15,175 nt of DNA, from NCBI GenBank assembly GCA_964519585.1, contig CAZFIO010000037.1, forward strand, positions 1 to 15,175, in the 5' to 3' direction. Under the pieces are notes generated by a model, which worked only from the letters and a program-made list of their open reading frames with translations, searched no databases and had not been told where the DNA came from. This stretch comes from CAZFIO01 sp964519585 (GTDB taxonomy: Bacteria > Bacillota > Clostridia > Tissierellales > Tissierellaceae). A program made the position numbers and the translations under genes. This document shows, piece by piece, positions 6,920-14,113 of this stretch (its first letter is position 1; each line of letters opens with the position of its first letter).

Positions 6920-7040
6920 TTGCTATCTCCATCTCCAAGTAATCTTTTATATAATATTACTATACCCTACTTTTATACCTGTGTATCTTGAAATTTAGGG
7001 ATCTAGTAACTAACTTTTATTCCTATAATATCATGCCAAA

Positions 7041-7060
7041 TACTAATTAGAAAATTAGTA
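7041..7060. repeat. Perfect 8-bp inverted repeat upstream of the barnase gene
   Basis: TACTAATT-AGAA-AATTAGTA lies about 120 nt upstream of the RNase start, between it and the terminator of the preceding gene. It could be an operator; its AT-only arms and lack of a U-tract argue against a terminator. No strong promoter could be fixed in 6920-7060, although TATTAT and TATAGT boxes are present on the minus strand. Confidence 0.35.
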
Positions 7061-7064
7061 TCAC

Positions 7065-7104
7065 ATAAAAATAGTGTGCCACCTTTAGCTTGTGGCCCAC
7101 TATT
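7065..7104 (-). terminator. Terminator of the coiled-coil gene
   Basis: A 13-bp stem with one mismatch (7070-7082 with 7092-7104, 9-nt loop) is followed on the minus strand by UUUUUAUG. It lies 11 nt after the stop codon at 7116 and separates this gene from the RNase-McrBC cluster. Confidence 0.8.
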
Positions 7105-7115
7105 GTTTACTACCA

Positions 7116-7418
7116 CTAGTTTTCATCATCACCTATAGTATTTAGTTTTTCTGTAAGTTCTTGAATCTTTTCCAAATTAATTTTTATTTCTTCAAAATTA
7201 TTGGTAAACTCTAGATATTTATTAGGGTCAGTTTTCCACTCCAGATAGGCATCTTCCCCAATAGACATATATATCTTTTGTATATCCTTTTCTAGTGTGT
7301 CAATTTGTGTACTTAATTTTGATTTTTCAATAGTGTTTGATGTCATGGTGCTTATGGTTGATATACCCTTATTTAGTGATGTTTTGAATTTTTTAAATGT
7401 CTTTCCTCCATTATCCAT
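7116..7418 (-). CDS. Small coiled-coil protein of unknown function
   Basis: This 100-residue soluble protein is largely alpha-helical with heptad-like spacing (KLSTQIDTLEKDIQKIYMSIGEDAYLEW, about 34-61, and FEEIKINLEKIQELTEKLN, about 75-93). The N-terminal STISTMTSNTIEKSKL followed by a helix and IYMSIGEDAY resembles the start of clostridial proteins that continue into a zinc-ribbon. Here no cysteines are present, so that part is absent. The ATG at 7416-7418 follows GGGGAGA. It lies 94 nt after msrB and has its own terminator. No function can be assigned. Confidence 0.75.
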   Translation of the reverse strand: MDNGGKTFKKFKTSLNKGISTISTMTSNTIEKSKLSTQIDTLEKDIQKIYMSIGEDAYLEWKTDPNKYLEFTNNFEEIKINLEKIQELTEKLNTIGDDEN

Positions 7419-7512
7419 TCTAATCTCCCCTTTTATTTATTTTTTGCTTACAATTCTTTTCTTTATATTTGATAATTCTATGATTTAGCAGACCATCTAT
7501 AAACTTTTGTAT

Positions 7513-7962
7513 TTATTCAAAAAAGTTCCTATAGTCCCCATAGCCTTCCTTTTCTAAATCTTCCTTTTTTATAAACTTAAGAGATGCACCATTTATACAA
7601 TATCTTAAACCTCCCTGTTCTCTTGGTCCATCTGAAAATACATGGCCTAGGTGGGAATCTGCATGTTTGCTTCTTACCTCAGTTCTTCTCATACCAAAGC
7701 TTGTGTCTGATTTTTCTTTTATATGATCATTCTCCAAAGGCCTTGTAAAACTTGGCCAACCACAAGCTGCATCATATTTGTCTAAAGAAGAGAATAGGGG
7801 CTCTCCACTAACTATATCTACATAAATTCCTTCTTCAAAATGCTTATCATATTCAGAAGAAAAGGGTCTTTCTGTAGCATCCTTTTGCGTCACCTGGTAC
7901 TGCAACTCTGTTAGACTTTCCTTGATTTCCCTTTCATCAGGTTTTATATACTTCCTAGTCAT
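7513..7962 (-). CDS. msrB: Peptide-methionine (R)-S-oxide reductase
   Basis: MsrB reduces methionine-R-sulfoxide in proteins, using thioredoxin. The 149-residue product has the catalytic Cys in RYCINGASLKF (C122) and the likely resolving Cys in AACGWPSF (C68). It also has the substrate pocket RSKHADSHLGHVFSDGP (97-113). The two CxxC pairs that bind zinc in many MsrB proteins are missing, so it belongs to the zinc-free type. The frame is open 23 codons further (to 8031), but I place the start at the ATG 7960-7962. AAGGTGA lies at the right distance there, and the family begins with a sequence like RKYIKPDEREIKESL. No msrA is fused or adjacent. Confidence 0.93.
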   Translation of the reverse strand: MTRKYIKPDEREIKESLTELQYQVTQKDATERPFSSEYDKHFEEGIYVDIVSGEPLFSSLDKYDAACGWPSFTRPLENDHIKEKSDTSFGMRRTEVRSKHADSHLGHVFSDGPREQGGLRYCINGASLKFIKKEDLEKEGYGDYRNFFE

Positions 7963-8099
7963 ATCTTCACCTTCCTTAAGACTATGATACCCATTTTTTG
8001 AAAATATGACCCTATCTATTCCAATTCCCAAACAAATAAAACTGTTTCACTTATTGGTAAATCTTCTGGTGTAATATCAGGAGCCTAGCTGTAGTTTTC

Positions 8100-9896
8100 C
8101 TACCTTACTAAAAGGAGATAAACCGATAAATCCCCGTTTATAGGCACACTTATATTCCAGCCAACATAAGTCCCTGACACTATAGAATCACCAAAGGCAT
8201 CCTTAACTGATCTTAGCTCATAGCTTTGCCCTATCTTTGCAAGGGATGAAATGTCTAATTCTATTTCACCTTCCTGGCCAAAACCATAGACCAATACATG
8301 GGCCCTACCCCTTTCATAATCATTGGGAAGTAAGTATGCCTGTGCTTTTGTAGGATAGTCTACCACTTTACTGTTGGCATCAAACATATTTCCAGCTTCC
8401 TGGGTTTTTTGCTGCCAAGTTATTAAAGATGTAGTATAGATTTCTATATTATCTGCATGCATGGTTCCTTTGAAAGCTGGTGAATAGGTGTTATAGTCCC
8501 AGACATCTTCTTCTCTAAGCTGGGTTTTGCCTTCAACCCTATCAGCAAGATAGGCCGAAGTTCTAAGTCTTACAAGAGGTTCTTGCTTATTTATATATAT
8601 GGAGTTATTCTTAACTATTGTAGGTTCTGGATTCTTGAACTTTCTTTCTCCCCTTCCCCAAATCCACTCATATATTAGGCTTCCATTTACTATAGTATTG
8701 TTGGTAATATGAGCCTGTAATGGTCTTGCATATCCCATCTCAAGGTCTATATTATAAAAATAGTTAGAATCTAAGATTATATCCGTATTAGCAGTGTTAT
8801 TCCTGCCGCCTATTAGTGCCCTTCCTACTTCATGGCCGGTATTTGCAAATATATTTCTGTAAAGCCTAAAACCACTAAGTTCTCCTCCTTCAGCGTAAGC
8901 GTGGAATTCAAAAGGCCCATTCTTTCCGTTTTCATCCCTTTTTGCATCCATACTTATATTGTCTACAAACCATCTAGGACTTACTTGCCCTGAGTTTTGG
9001 GTGTAAACATTGTGATGGCCATCGTATATTATATTGCCATATACTATTTGATCCATCTTATCCCAGGAATATAAACCTCCTGCATATCCACTTGAATGTA
9101 TGACGTTGTTTATAAACATAACCCCTTGCCCTTGACCAATAGCTACAGCCTCATACTCATCTTCCTCATCATCTGTCAGTTCCAAGCCCCAAATCCAATT
9201 ATGGTCCCCTTCTACCATAAGCTGACCTAGTATTTTTACATGTTGACCCTGGTAGTTTCTATATACTATGGGAGACTCTTCTGTTCCATTATTTTTTATT
9301 AGAAAACTTCCAGTATATGCCCCTTCTAAAAGCCACACCATATCTCCAGCTTCTGTTAAGGAAATTGCTTCTTCCAAGGTGCTTGGGCTAGTTAGTGAGC
9401 TTCCATCGCCTCTACCCTCTGGAGAAACATATAGAACTCTTTTTGGTGCAGGTTGGTCTTTTAGCCAGGGCTTATCTATATAAATATCACTCTTAATGGT
9501 AAAATTCATCTTAATACCTTTTTTTAAGGCCTTACCTCTTATGCTTTTTATTCCATCCACTACATAAAGGCTATAGGTTTCTCCATTCCTATAGTTTTTG
9601 CTTGCTTTTACAAATACATCCTTTTTTCCCTTATCTAAAACAAGTTCTGTAGGATGAATTTCCATATCCTTGTCTAGTACAAAAATATGGTCTGAATTAA
9701 GTGTATTTAAGTCAATATCGTAATTAAACTCGACTTTCCACACCTTATCCTCTGCTACATCTTCTACCCTAGCCCAATTGGTTAGGTCATCAGGTAAATC
9801 CATTTTAACAGCAAAGGAAGAGGTCCCTAAAGAAAAATAAGGCAATAAAATAATAAGACAAAGAATCATACCTATCTTTTTAATAGTTTTTCTCAC
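8100..9896 (-). CDS. Secreted Ig-like plus parallel beta-helix protein
   Basis: This 598-residue exported protein begins with a Sec signal peptide (KTIKK, then a hydrophobic core, cleavage probably after SSFA near residue 29). Residues about 35-136 form an SbsA/Big-5 type Ig-like domain (VWKVEFNYDIDLNTLNSDHIFV ... MNFTIKSD). From RVLYVSPEGRGDGSS (about 153), repeats rich in N, G and hydrophobic residues form a right-handed parallel beta-helix to about 430, like pectate lyases and other polysaccharide-acting proteins. The last 85 residues look like a beta-sandwich. No SLH, LPXTG or dockerin is present, so it is probably released. The start is GTG (9894-9896) with GGAGGG 5-10 nt upstream. It probably binds or cleaves a polysaccharide, but I cannot identify catalytic residues. 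Confidence 0.8.
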   Translation of the reverse strand: MRKTIKKIGMILCLIILLPYFSLGTSSFAVKMDLPDDLTNWARVEDVAEDKVWKVEFNYDIDLNTLNSDHIFVLDKDMEIHPTELVLDKGKKDVFVKASKNYRNGETYSLYVVDGIKSIRGKALKKGIKMNFTIKSDIYIDKPWLKDQPAPKRVLYVSPEGRGDGSSLTSPSTLEEAISLTEAGDMVWLLEGAYTGSFLIKNNGTEESPIVYRNYQGQHVKILGQLMVEGDHNWIWGLELTDDEEDEYEAVAIGQGQGVMFINNVIHSSGYAGGLYSWDKMDQIVYGNIIYDGHHNVYTQNSGQVSPRWFVDNISMDAKRDENGKNGPFEFHAYAEGGELSGFRLYRNIFANTGHEVGRALIGGRNNTANTDIILDSNYFYNIDLEMGYARPLQAHITNNTIVNGSLIYEWIWGRGERKFKNPEPTIVKNNSIYINKQEPLVRLRTSAYLADRVEGKTQLREEDVWDYNTYSPAFKGTMHADNIEIYTTSLITWQQKTQEAGNMFDANSKVVDYPTKAQAYLLPNDYERGRAHVLVYGFGQEGEIELDISSLAKIGQSYELRSVKDAFGDSIVSGTYVGWNISVPINGDLSVYLLLVR

Positions 9897-9941
9897 AACT
9901 ATCCCTCCAGTTTAAAATGATTATTCAGTAAATTAGTAGTA

Positions 9942-9947
9942 ATTATA
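9942..9947 (-). promoter_or_regulatory. Candidate -10 box of the beta-helix gene
   Basis: A perfect TATAAT on the minus strand lies about 46 nt upstream of the GTG start. No good -35 box lies 16-18 nt away; TTGCAA at 9962-9967 is only 14 nt distant. Confidence 0.3.
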
Positions 9948-10015
9948 ATTTTTTATCATATTTGCAAGGCCCAAAATACAGACTAGTAGCTATTGATTCC
10001 ATTTCTTTCTATTAT

Positions 10016-10043
10016 ATACTATTTGTAGAAGAGCAAATAGTAT
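10016..10043. repeat. 10-bp inverted repeat in the divergent intergenic region
   Basis: ATACTATTTG (10016-10025) and CAAATAGTAT (10034-10043) are perfect arms around an 8-nt centre. It lies between the divergent beta-helix gene and the T-box promoter, with no U-tract on either side, so an operator is more likely than a terminator. Apart from this element and the promoters, I see nothing else in 9897-10181. Confidence 0.4.
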
Positions 10044-10181
10044 TAACTGGAACTTTATGTCTATAATTCATGATATTGATAACTAATTTATTATTGTAGC
10101 AAATAAATTTTACAAAGATTATGAATTCTAGGTGAGTTTTGCTTTCTTACTTTATCCTGTTAAAATTTCTTTTAAAAAGAC

Positions 10182-10210
10182 TTTACATTTGTATTTAAAT
10201 ATTGTATAAT
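10182..10210 (+). promoter_or_regulatory. Sigma-A promoter of the T-box transcript
   Basis: TTTACA (10182-10187) and a perfect TATAAT (10205-10210) are separated by 17 nt. Transcription should start near 10217, just before the T-box Stem I. Confidence 0.85.
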
Positions 10211-10216
10211 TAATGA

Positions 10217-10478
10217 AATTTATAAAAACTCTGATGAGGGGAGTAGTTTTAGGAAGTCTTTACAGCGAGTTCCACCTGGTGAAAGGGAACAGGACGAAAG
10301 AAACGAAAAGGGCCTCTGAGTTTTGCACCGAGATTAGATTCAAGGCTGCAAGGGGATCACCCCTTATAGTGATAGGGTATATATGTACCCAAAAAGGTCT
10401 ATATAGCGATATATAGATAAATTAGGATGGCAACGCGACTAACTCTCGTTCCTAGAAGGTATTCTAGGAATGGGAGTT
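10217..10478 (+). promoter_or_regulatory. T-box riboswitch (tRNA-sensing leader), probably tRNA-Arg
   Basis: The leader has the full T-box layout. Stem I closes with AAAACTC (10225-10231) and GAGTTTT (10318-10324). Next come a TGATGA/CTGA kink-turn, the AGTA loop motif (10242-10245), an AGCGAG bulge, and a distal loop with GGTG (10278-10281). Further hairpins lie at 10350-10365, 10375-10390 and 10398-10417. The T-box sequence AGGATGGCAACGCG (10424-10437) is a variant of the AGGGTGGNACCGCG consensus. On the 3' side of the specifier loop I read GAAA-AGG-G-CCTC, the same layout as GAAA-GGC-A-TTC in the well-known glyQS leader, so the specifier is AGG (Arg, 10309-10311). The bulge TGGC pairs with a tRNA ending GCCA. 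That fits a G discriminator and disfavours lysine (AAG, discriminator A) and glycine. Confidence 0.9.
10441..10478 (+). terminator. T-box terminator hairpin with weak U-tract
   Basis: AACTCTCGTTCCTAGA pairs over 16 bp (two G-U pairs) with 10463-10478 around a 6-nt loop. It competes with the antiterminator, whose 3' part lies just upstream. The following sequence ATATTTAATTT is U-poor for a terminator, and the ribosome binding site AAGGAGG (10490-10496) begins only 11 nt later. Confidence 0.75.
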
Positions 10479-10504
10479 ATATTTAATTTAAGGAGGTTTT
10501 CTTA

Positions 10505-11911
10505 GTGGAAAAGAAGTTATCATTTGGTAAGTCATTGTTAGTTATTGGATTTTTGTTGGTTTCTATTTTTGTTGGTGTAATAATGTGGGAACAGGATCCA
10601 CAAATCCCCATTGTTATCGCTACTATGTTTGCTATTATTCTTGCACTATTAAATGGTTCAAAATGGGATGACTTAGAGGCTTCTATAGTTAAAACTATAA
10701 ACAGTATTGTCCCATCAATAGTATTTTTACTTGCCATGGGTATAATGCTAGGAACATGGTTGCACTCTGGTGTAGTTCCCACGATAATTTACTATGGGTC
10801 CAAGCTGATTTCTCCTAGTATCTTCCTACCTACTGCCTTTGTTTTATGTTCTATTACATCCTTGACTACGGGAGATTCATGGGGTACAGCAGGCACTATA
10901 GGTATTGCCTTGCTAGGAATTGGCCTAAGTTTCGGAATTCCCGCACCAGTTATAGCTGGTACAATTGTTTCAGGTTCATATTTTGGCGATAAATTATCTC
11001 CAATTTCTGACACTACAGTTCTAGCCTCTGGTGTTTGTGAAGTGGATGTTTTTGATCATATTAAGTACATGCTTTTCACTACAGTTCCAAGTATGATAAT
11101 TTCAGGTATTATTTACTTCTTTATTGGTTTGAAATATGCTAAGCATGTAGAAATTGAACAAATTACTGAACTACATAGGCTCTTAAGTGAAACATTTACC
11201 ATAAGTCCAATTTTGCTTTTGGTTCCTGTAGCAGTAATGGTTATGATAGCGCTAAAGGTTAAGGCAGTCCCTGCCCTTATGGGTGGAGCAGTATTTGCTG
11301 CATTCTTTGCAGCAATCTTCCAAGGAGCAGGCTTGAGTGAAATCGTAGAGGTTATGCATTATGGAGTTGAGATGGACACAGGCTATGAGCTAATTGATGA
11401 GCTAATAGTTGGTGGTGGACTAGACTATGTAATGTGGACCATATCTCTTGTATTATGTGCTATGGCCCTAGCAGGAGTTCTGGATGGTGCTGGAGTTACA
11501 GAAGCTATAGTTAATAAAATACTAGGTGTTGTTCGTAGTACAGGTGATTTAATCCTTGCAACTGTAGTATCATCAATCTTTTTAAATGCTGCAACTGCAG
11601 ACCAATACCTGGCAATAATCTTCCCTGCAAGAATGTTTAAGGATGCTTATAAGGAAAGAGATATTGATTTAAAGGTTTTGTCAAGGACGCTGGAGGATGC
11701 TGGAACCCTTACGTCCCCTCTTTTCCCATGGAATACTTGTGGAGCCTTTATAGCTAGTGCACTAGGGGTCAGTCCTTTTGCCTACTTACCCTATGCAATA
11801 TTAAATTGGCTAAATCCTCTAATCGCCGTAATCTATGGCTATACAAACTTTAATATTGCCTATACAAAGAAACCGAATCTAGAAAGTACAGAAGTAGAAC
11901 TAGAGGGTTAA
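10505..11911 (+). CDS. NhaC-family antiporter/transporter, candidate arginine carrier
   Basis: The 468-residue protein has about 11-12 membrane segments. It carries NhaC-family motifs: TGDSWGTAGT (122-131) and GDKLSPISDTT (161-171), the latter repeating in degenerate form as NAATADQYLA in the second half. Members exchange Na+ or H+ against other solutes, for example the malate/lactate antiporter MleN. Several NhaC-type genes under T-box or lysine-riboswitch control have been proposed as amino acid transporters. Control here by a T-box reading tRNA-Arg suggests uptake or exchange of arginine or a related compound; this is inference. The start is GTG with a perfect AAGGAGG 8 nt upstream. No terminator is visible before the next gene, so read-through into the B3/4 gene is likely. 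Confidence 0.88.
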   Translation: MEKKLSFGKSLLVIGFLLVSIFVGVIMWEQDPQIPIVIATMFAIILALLNGSKWDDLEASIVKTINSIVPSIVFLLAMGIMLGTWLHSGVVPTIIYYGSKLISPSIFLPTAFVLCSITSLTTGDSWGTAGTIGIALLGIGLSFGIPAPVIAGTIVSGSYFGDKLSPISDTTVLASGVCEVDVFDHIKYMLFTTVPSMIISGIIYFFIGLKYAKHVEIEQITELHRLLSETFTISPILLLVPVAVMVMIALKVKAVPALMGGAVFAAFFAAIFQGAGLSEIVEVMHYGVEMDTGYELIDELIVGGGLDYVMWTISLVLCAMALAGVLDGAGVTEAIVNKILGVVRSTGDLILATVVSSIFLNAATADQYLAIIFPARMFKDAYKERDIDLKVLSRTLEDAGTLTSPLFPWNTCGAFIASALGVSPFAYLPYAILNWLNPLIAVIYGYTNFNIAYTKKPNLESTEVELEG

Positions 11912-11946
11912 GTCCAACTAGGATGATTGATATAACCGGAATTCTA

Positions 11947-11975
11947 TTGCTAATCTTTACTGATTAATATACAAT
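11947..11975 (+). promoter_or_regulatory. Likely internal promoter of the B3/4 gene
   Basis: TTGCTA (11947-11952) and TACAAT (11970-11975) are 17 nt apart, about 35 nt before the B3/4 start. This would give the gene a T-box-independent transcript. Confidence 0.5.
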
Positions 11976-12009
11976 GATTTTCAATAGTAAGAATTCGGGA
12001 GGGATGAAG

Positions 12010-12714
12010 ATGAAATTTATAGTGGAAAAAAAGGTGTTTGAAACCTTGGGGGATGTTTGTTTTGCCATGGTTGCAGTATCAAATATAGACAACAGTAAAA
12101 AAATACCTGAAATTGATAACTTACTGGATGCTAGTGTAAAGGAATGTGAAACATACTTTGAGGGGAAAAAAGTGAAGGAAGGTCAGGAAGTTAGCCCCTA
12201 TCGAGAAGCCTTTAAGAAAATGAATATAAATCCAAATAAGTTTATGTCATCTATAGAGGCTCTACTAACAAGAATCTCAAAGAAAAAAGGCATGCCTTCA
12301 ATAAATCCTATAGTTGACTTAGGAAATTCTGTTTCCTTAAAATATAGGCTACCCATAGGAGCCCATGATTTGGATAGTAATCAAGGAGATTTTTATGTAA
12401 GATATGCAAGACCTGATGATTACTTTATACCCTTTGGGGCAGTAGAAAAAGAAGATTTGGAGGAAGATGAAATAGTATACGCCAGTGGCAATACAGTAAG
12501 GACAAGAAGATGGATTTGGAGACAAAGCCAACTAGGAAAAATTACAGAAGATACATCTAGGGTCATGTTTCCTATTGATGGATTTTTGGATAACAAGGAT
12601 AAGATGATTTTGGCCCAAGAAGAATTGGCTAGTCTGCTTAAAAAATATTTTGATTGTCAGGTACAGTTAGGCTGGGTTGATTCAAGCAATCCTGAGTTTG
12701 AGTTTGAAGTTTAG
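12010..12714 (+). CDS. Free-standing B3/4 (PheT-like) domain protein
   Basis: The 234-residue protein resembles the B3/B4 domain of the phenylalanyl-tRNA synthetase beta subunit, which in PheRS hydrolyses mischarged Tyr-tRNA-Phe. Supporting stretches are SPYREAFKKMNINPNKFMSS, INPIVDLGNSVSLKYRLPIGAHDLD and VRTRRWIWRQSQLGKITEDT. It has no catalytic synthetase domain, no anticodon-binding domain and no signal peptide. A role in proofreading aminoacyl-tRNA is possible but not shown by the sequence. In-frame ATGs occur at 11974 and 12004, but I choose 12010 because GGGAGGG lies 6-7 nt before it, while the others are too far upstream or abut the site. It sits 98 nt after the NhaC gene on the same strand and ends in a strong terminator. 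Confidence 0.85.
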   Translation: MKFIVEKKVFETLGDVCFAMVAVSNIDNSKKIPEIDNLLDASVKECETYFEGKKVKEGQEVSPYREAFKKMNINPNKFMSSIEALLTRISKKKGMPSINPIVDLGNSVSLKYRLPIGAHDLDSNQGDFYVRYARPDDYFIPFGAVEKEDLEEDEIVYASGNTVRTRRWIWRQSQLGKITEDTSRVMFPIDGFLDNKDKMILAQEELASLLKKYFDCQVQLGWVDSSNPEFEFEV

Positions 12715-12725
12715 GATAAATTTTT

Positions 12726-12766
12726 AAAGCTTATGGTAGGATTTAGCCACCATAAGCTTTTTGTTT
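12726..12766 (+). terminator. Terminator of the NhaC-B3/4 unit
   Basis: A perfect 12-bp stem, AAAGCTTATGGT with ACCATAAGCTTT (12749-12760), closes an 11-nt loop and runs into TTTTTGTTT. It lies 11 nt after the B3/4 stop codon. Confidence 0.9.
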
Positions 12767-12788
12767 ACTAATCTTATAGATTTAAATA

Positions 12789-13391
12789 TTATCCCTTTAT
12801 ACCATTATAGAGTAAATATATAGCAACTGCTATGCAACCAATAGCGTCTACATATCTTGCTAGTTCACTTTTTGGGGCTATAAATACAGTTGCTAAGGCT
12901 ATAACTACAACTACATCTACATAGGCCTTGGCCTTATATAGCTTGTACTGACCTTTAATTATTGGGTTATTAAAATCCCTTGCTAGGGCCTTGTATTTTA
13001 GGGAGAAAAAGGTATTAAATACAGTAGCAATTATTGCCGTAAAAAGGCCTAAGGCTACTTTGCCCGATACATCATTGGTGAAAAACCTAGCTATACCAAT
13101 AGAAAACATTGTAATTCCAGTCAATACCATAGCAATGGTTACAGCCATCTTGGATATCCTGACTAGTTTTTCCTTATAGTCAAAGTCTTCATCTCTCTGA
13201 TGTATTTTTTTATATACCTGCCAGGATATAATAATAGCTATTAATTCAGTAGTTCTTCGTATGAAATCTGCTATTTGAGTAGCTGATCTGCTTAGTATAG
13301 CAGGTATACCTGTGGCTAAAGGTCCAGGAGCACTTAGAATAATTGCAGTGAGCATGGTTTTTTCGCCTTTTGATATGTCATTGTTTTTCAT
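12789..13391 (-). CDS. CDF-like membrane protein without the usual metal ligands
   Basis: The 200-residue product has about five to six hydrophobic segments. It follows the order of a cation diffusion facilitator membrane domain: ATQIADFIRRTTELIAIIISWQ at the usual SxALLADAxHSxxD segment, a third and fourth helix, then NTFFSLKYKALARD and KAKAYVDVVVVIALATV at the usual HxxxD segment. The histidine of HxxxD is replaced and the second Asp of TM2 is Glu, so the metal site is degenerate. The cytoplasmic C-terminal domain of CDF proteins is absent. The frame is open to a TTG at 13418, but ATG 13389-13391 has AAGGA 8 nt upstream. It is convergent with the B3/4 gene. It may be a non-transporting relative or carry a different substrate. 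Confidence 0.65.
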   Translation of the reverse strand: MKNNDISKGEKTMLTAIILSAPGPLATGIPAILSRSATQIADFIRRTTELIAIIISWQVYKKIHQRDEDFDYKEKLVRISKMAVTIAMVLTGITMFSIGIARFFTNDVSGKVALGLFTAIIATVFNTFFSLKYKALARDFNNPIIKGQYKLYKAKAYVDVVVVIALATVFIAPKSELARYVDAIGCIAVAIYLLYNGIKG

Positions 13392-13565
13392 TTTTCTCAT
13401 CCTTAGCCCTATATCCAACTAGTTTGTCTTAATTTCTAGTACTTATCTTAATTATACACTATTGGTAGATGAACTCTCCATCATATTAATTATAAGTAAA
13501 CTACTAAATTTAAAAAACACCTTATAAGATTAGTATTCATATCCACCAATTAAAAGTTTATATTT

Positions 13566-14069
13566 TCATAGTCTAGATAACTGTCTGTTTACATCTCTCA
13601 AATCCCTTTCCAAGTCCCTAATTACCTCATTGACCTTTCTTTGGACCTGTTTAGTATTTCTAAGGGCATTTTTGATTTTACTCTGAACAAAAAAATCTAC
13701 AAAAAGCCCGTCAAAGAAAAAGTCGGCAAAGGTAGTAAAGCCTGATAGGTTTAATCTTAAGTCAGTAAATTCATTGATATCATTTAGCTCTTTTTGAAAT
13801 ATCCTTAAATTTTCCTTCACCTCATAGGATAGTTCGTTGGCCTTATTGATGGCAGAATGTTTTGCTAGATTTGATAGTAGCTTCCCACCCCAAATATCCC
13901 AAATTCCCCATCCCCTGGCAGAATCCAGCTTTCCAATCATCCTTGATATTGATTTGTCAGTTCTTACCCCTGCATCTATAGCTTCTATTAGTTCCTTTTT
14001 CTTCATTTGTAGTTGATTGATTTCTTCCTGCATATCCTTGTGATTATATCTATTGTTTTCCCTATACAT
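13566..14069 (-). CDS. Conserved coiled-coil protein of unknown function
   Basis: This 167-residue protein lacks a signal peptide. It has two coiled-coil regions, DMQEEINQLQMKKKELIEAIDAG (about 12-34) and KQVQRKVNEVIRDLERDLRDVNRQL (about 139-163). Between them is a conserved-looking core with ARGWGIWDIWGGKLLSNLAKHSAI (51-74) and NLSGFTTFADFFFDGLFVDFFVQSKI (106-131). I have seen this WDxxGG...AKH...FADxxFDGLxxD pattern in widely distributed hypothetical proteins, but I know no function for them. The aromatic, glycine-rich core suggests a membrane-associated or self-assembling protein. The ATG at 14067-14069 follows AGGTGG. It lies 42 nt downstream of the oxidoreductase gene, so the two may be co-transcribed despite a small hairpin between them. 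Confidence 0.8.
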   Translation of the reverse strand: MYRENNRYNHKDMQEEINQLQMKKKELIEAIDAGVRTDKSISRMIGKLDSARGWGIWDIWGGKLLSNLAKHSAINKANELSYEVKENLRIFQKELNDINEFTDLRLNLSGFTTFADFFFDGLFVDFFVQSKIKNALRNTKQVQRKVNEVIRDLERDLRDVNRQLSRL

Positions 14070-14085
14070 AATCCACCTCTTTCCT

Positions 14086-14113
14086 ATAAAACAAAGCTGA
14101 TCTATAACAGCTT
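14086..14113 (-). terminator. Weak hairpin after the oxidoreductase gene
   Basis: AAGCTG (14094-14099) pairs with CAGCTT (14108-14113) around an 8-nt loop and is followed on the minus strand by UGUUUUA. The stem is only 6 bp and overlaps the stop codon, so it could at most attenuate transcription into the coiled-coil gene. Confidence 0.3.

Noticed and set aside
7963..8031. Upstream in-frame start for MsrB giving 172 residues
   Set aside because: The extension has no family similarity and the ATG at 7962 has a strong AAGGTGA site.
10308..10310. AAG (lysine) as the T-box specifier
   Set aside because: The alignment to the glyQS leader from both sides gives AGG one base further on, and TGGC in the bulge does not fit the A discriminator of tRNA-Lys.
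10213..10416. 67-codon open frame at the start of the NhaC transcript
   Set aside because: It lies entirely within the T-box leader, whose RNA structure explains the sequence; there is no ribosome binding site.
10481..11013. Minus-strand open frames under the NhaC gene
   Set aside because: They are shadows of the coding strand; the NhaC motifs and T-box leader fix the plus strand.
11974..12009. Upstream ATG codons for the B3/4 gene
   Set aside because: ATG 11974 overlaps the predicted -10 box and ATG 12004 abuts the ribosome binding site; ATG 12010 has correct spacing.
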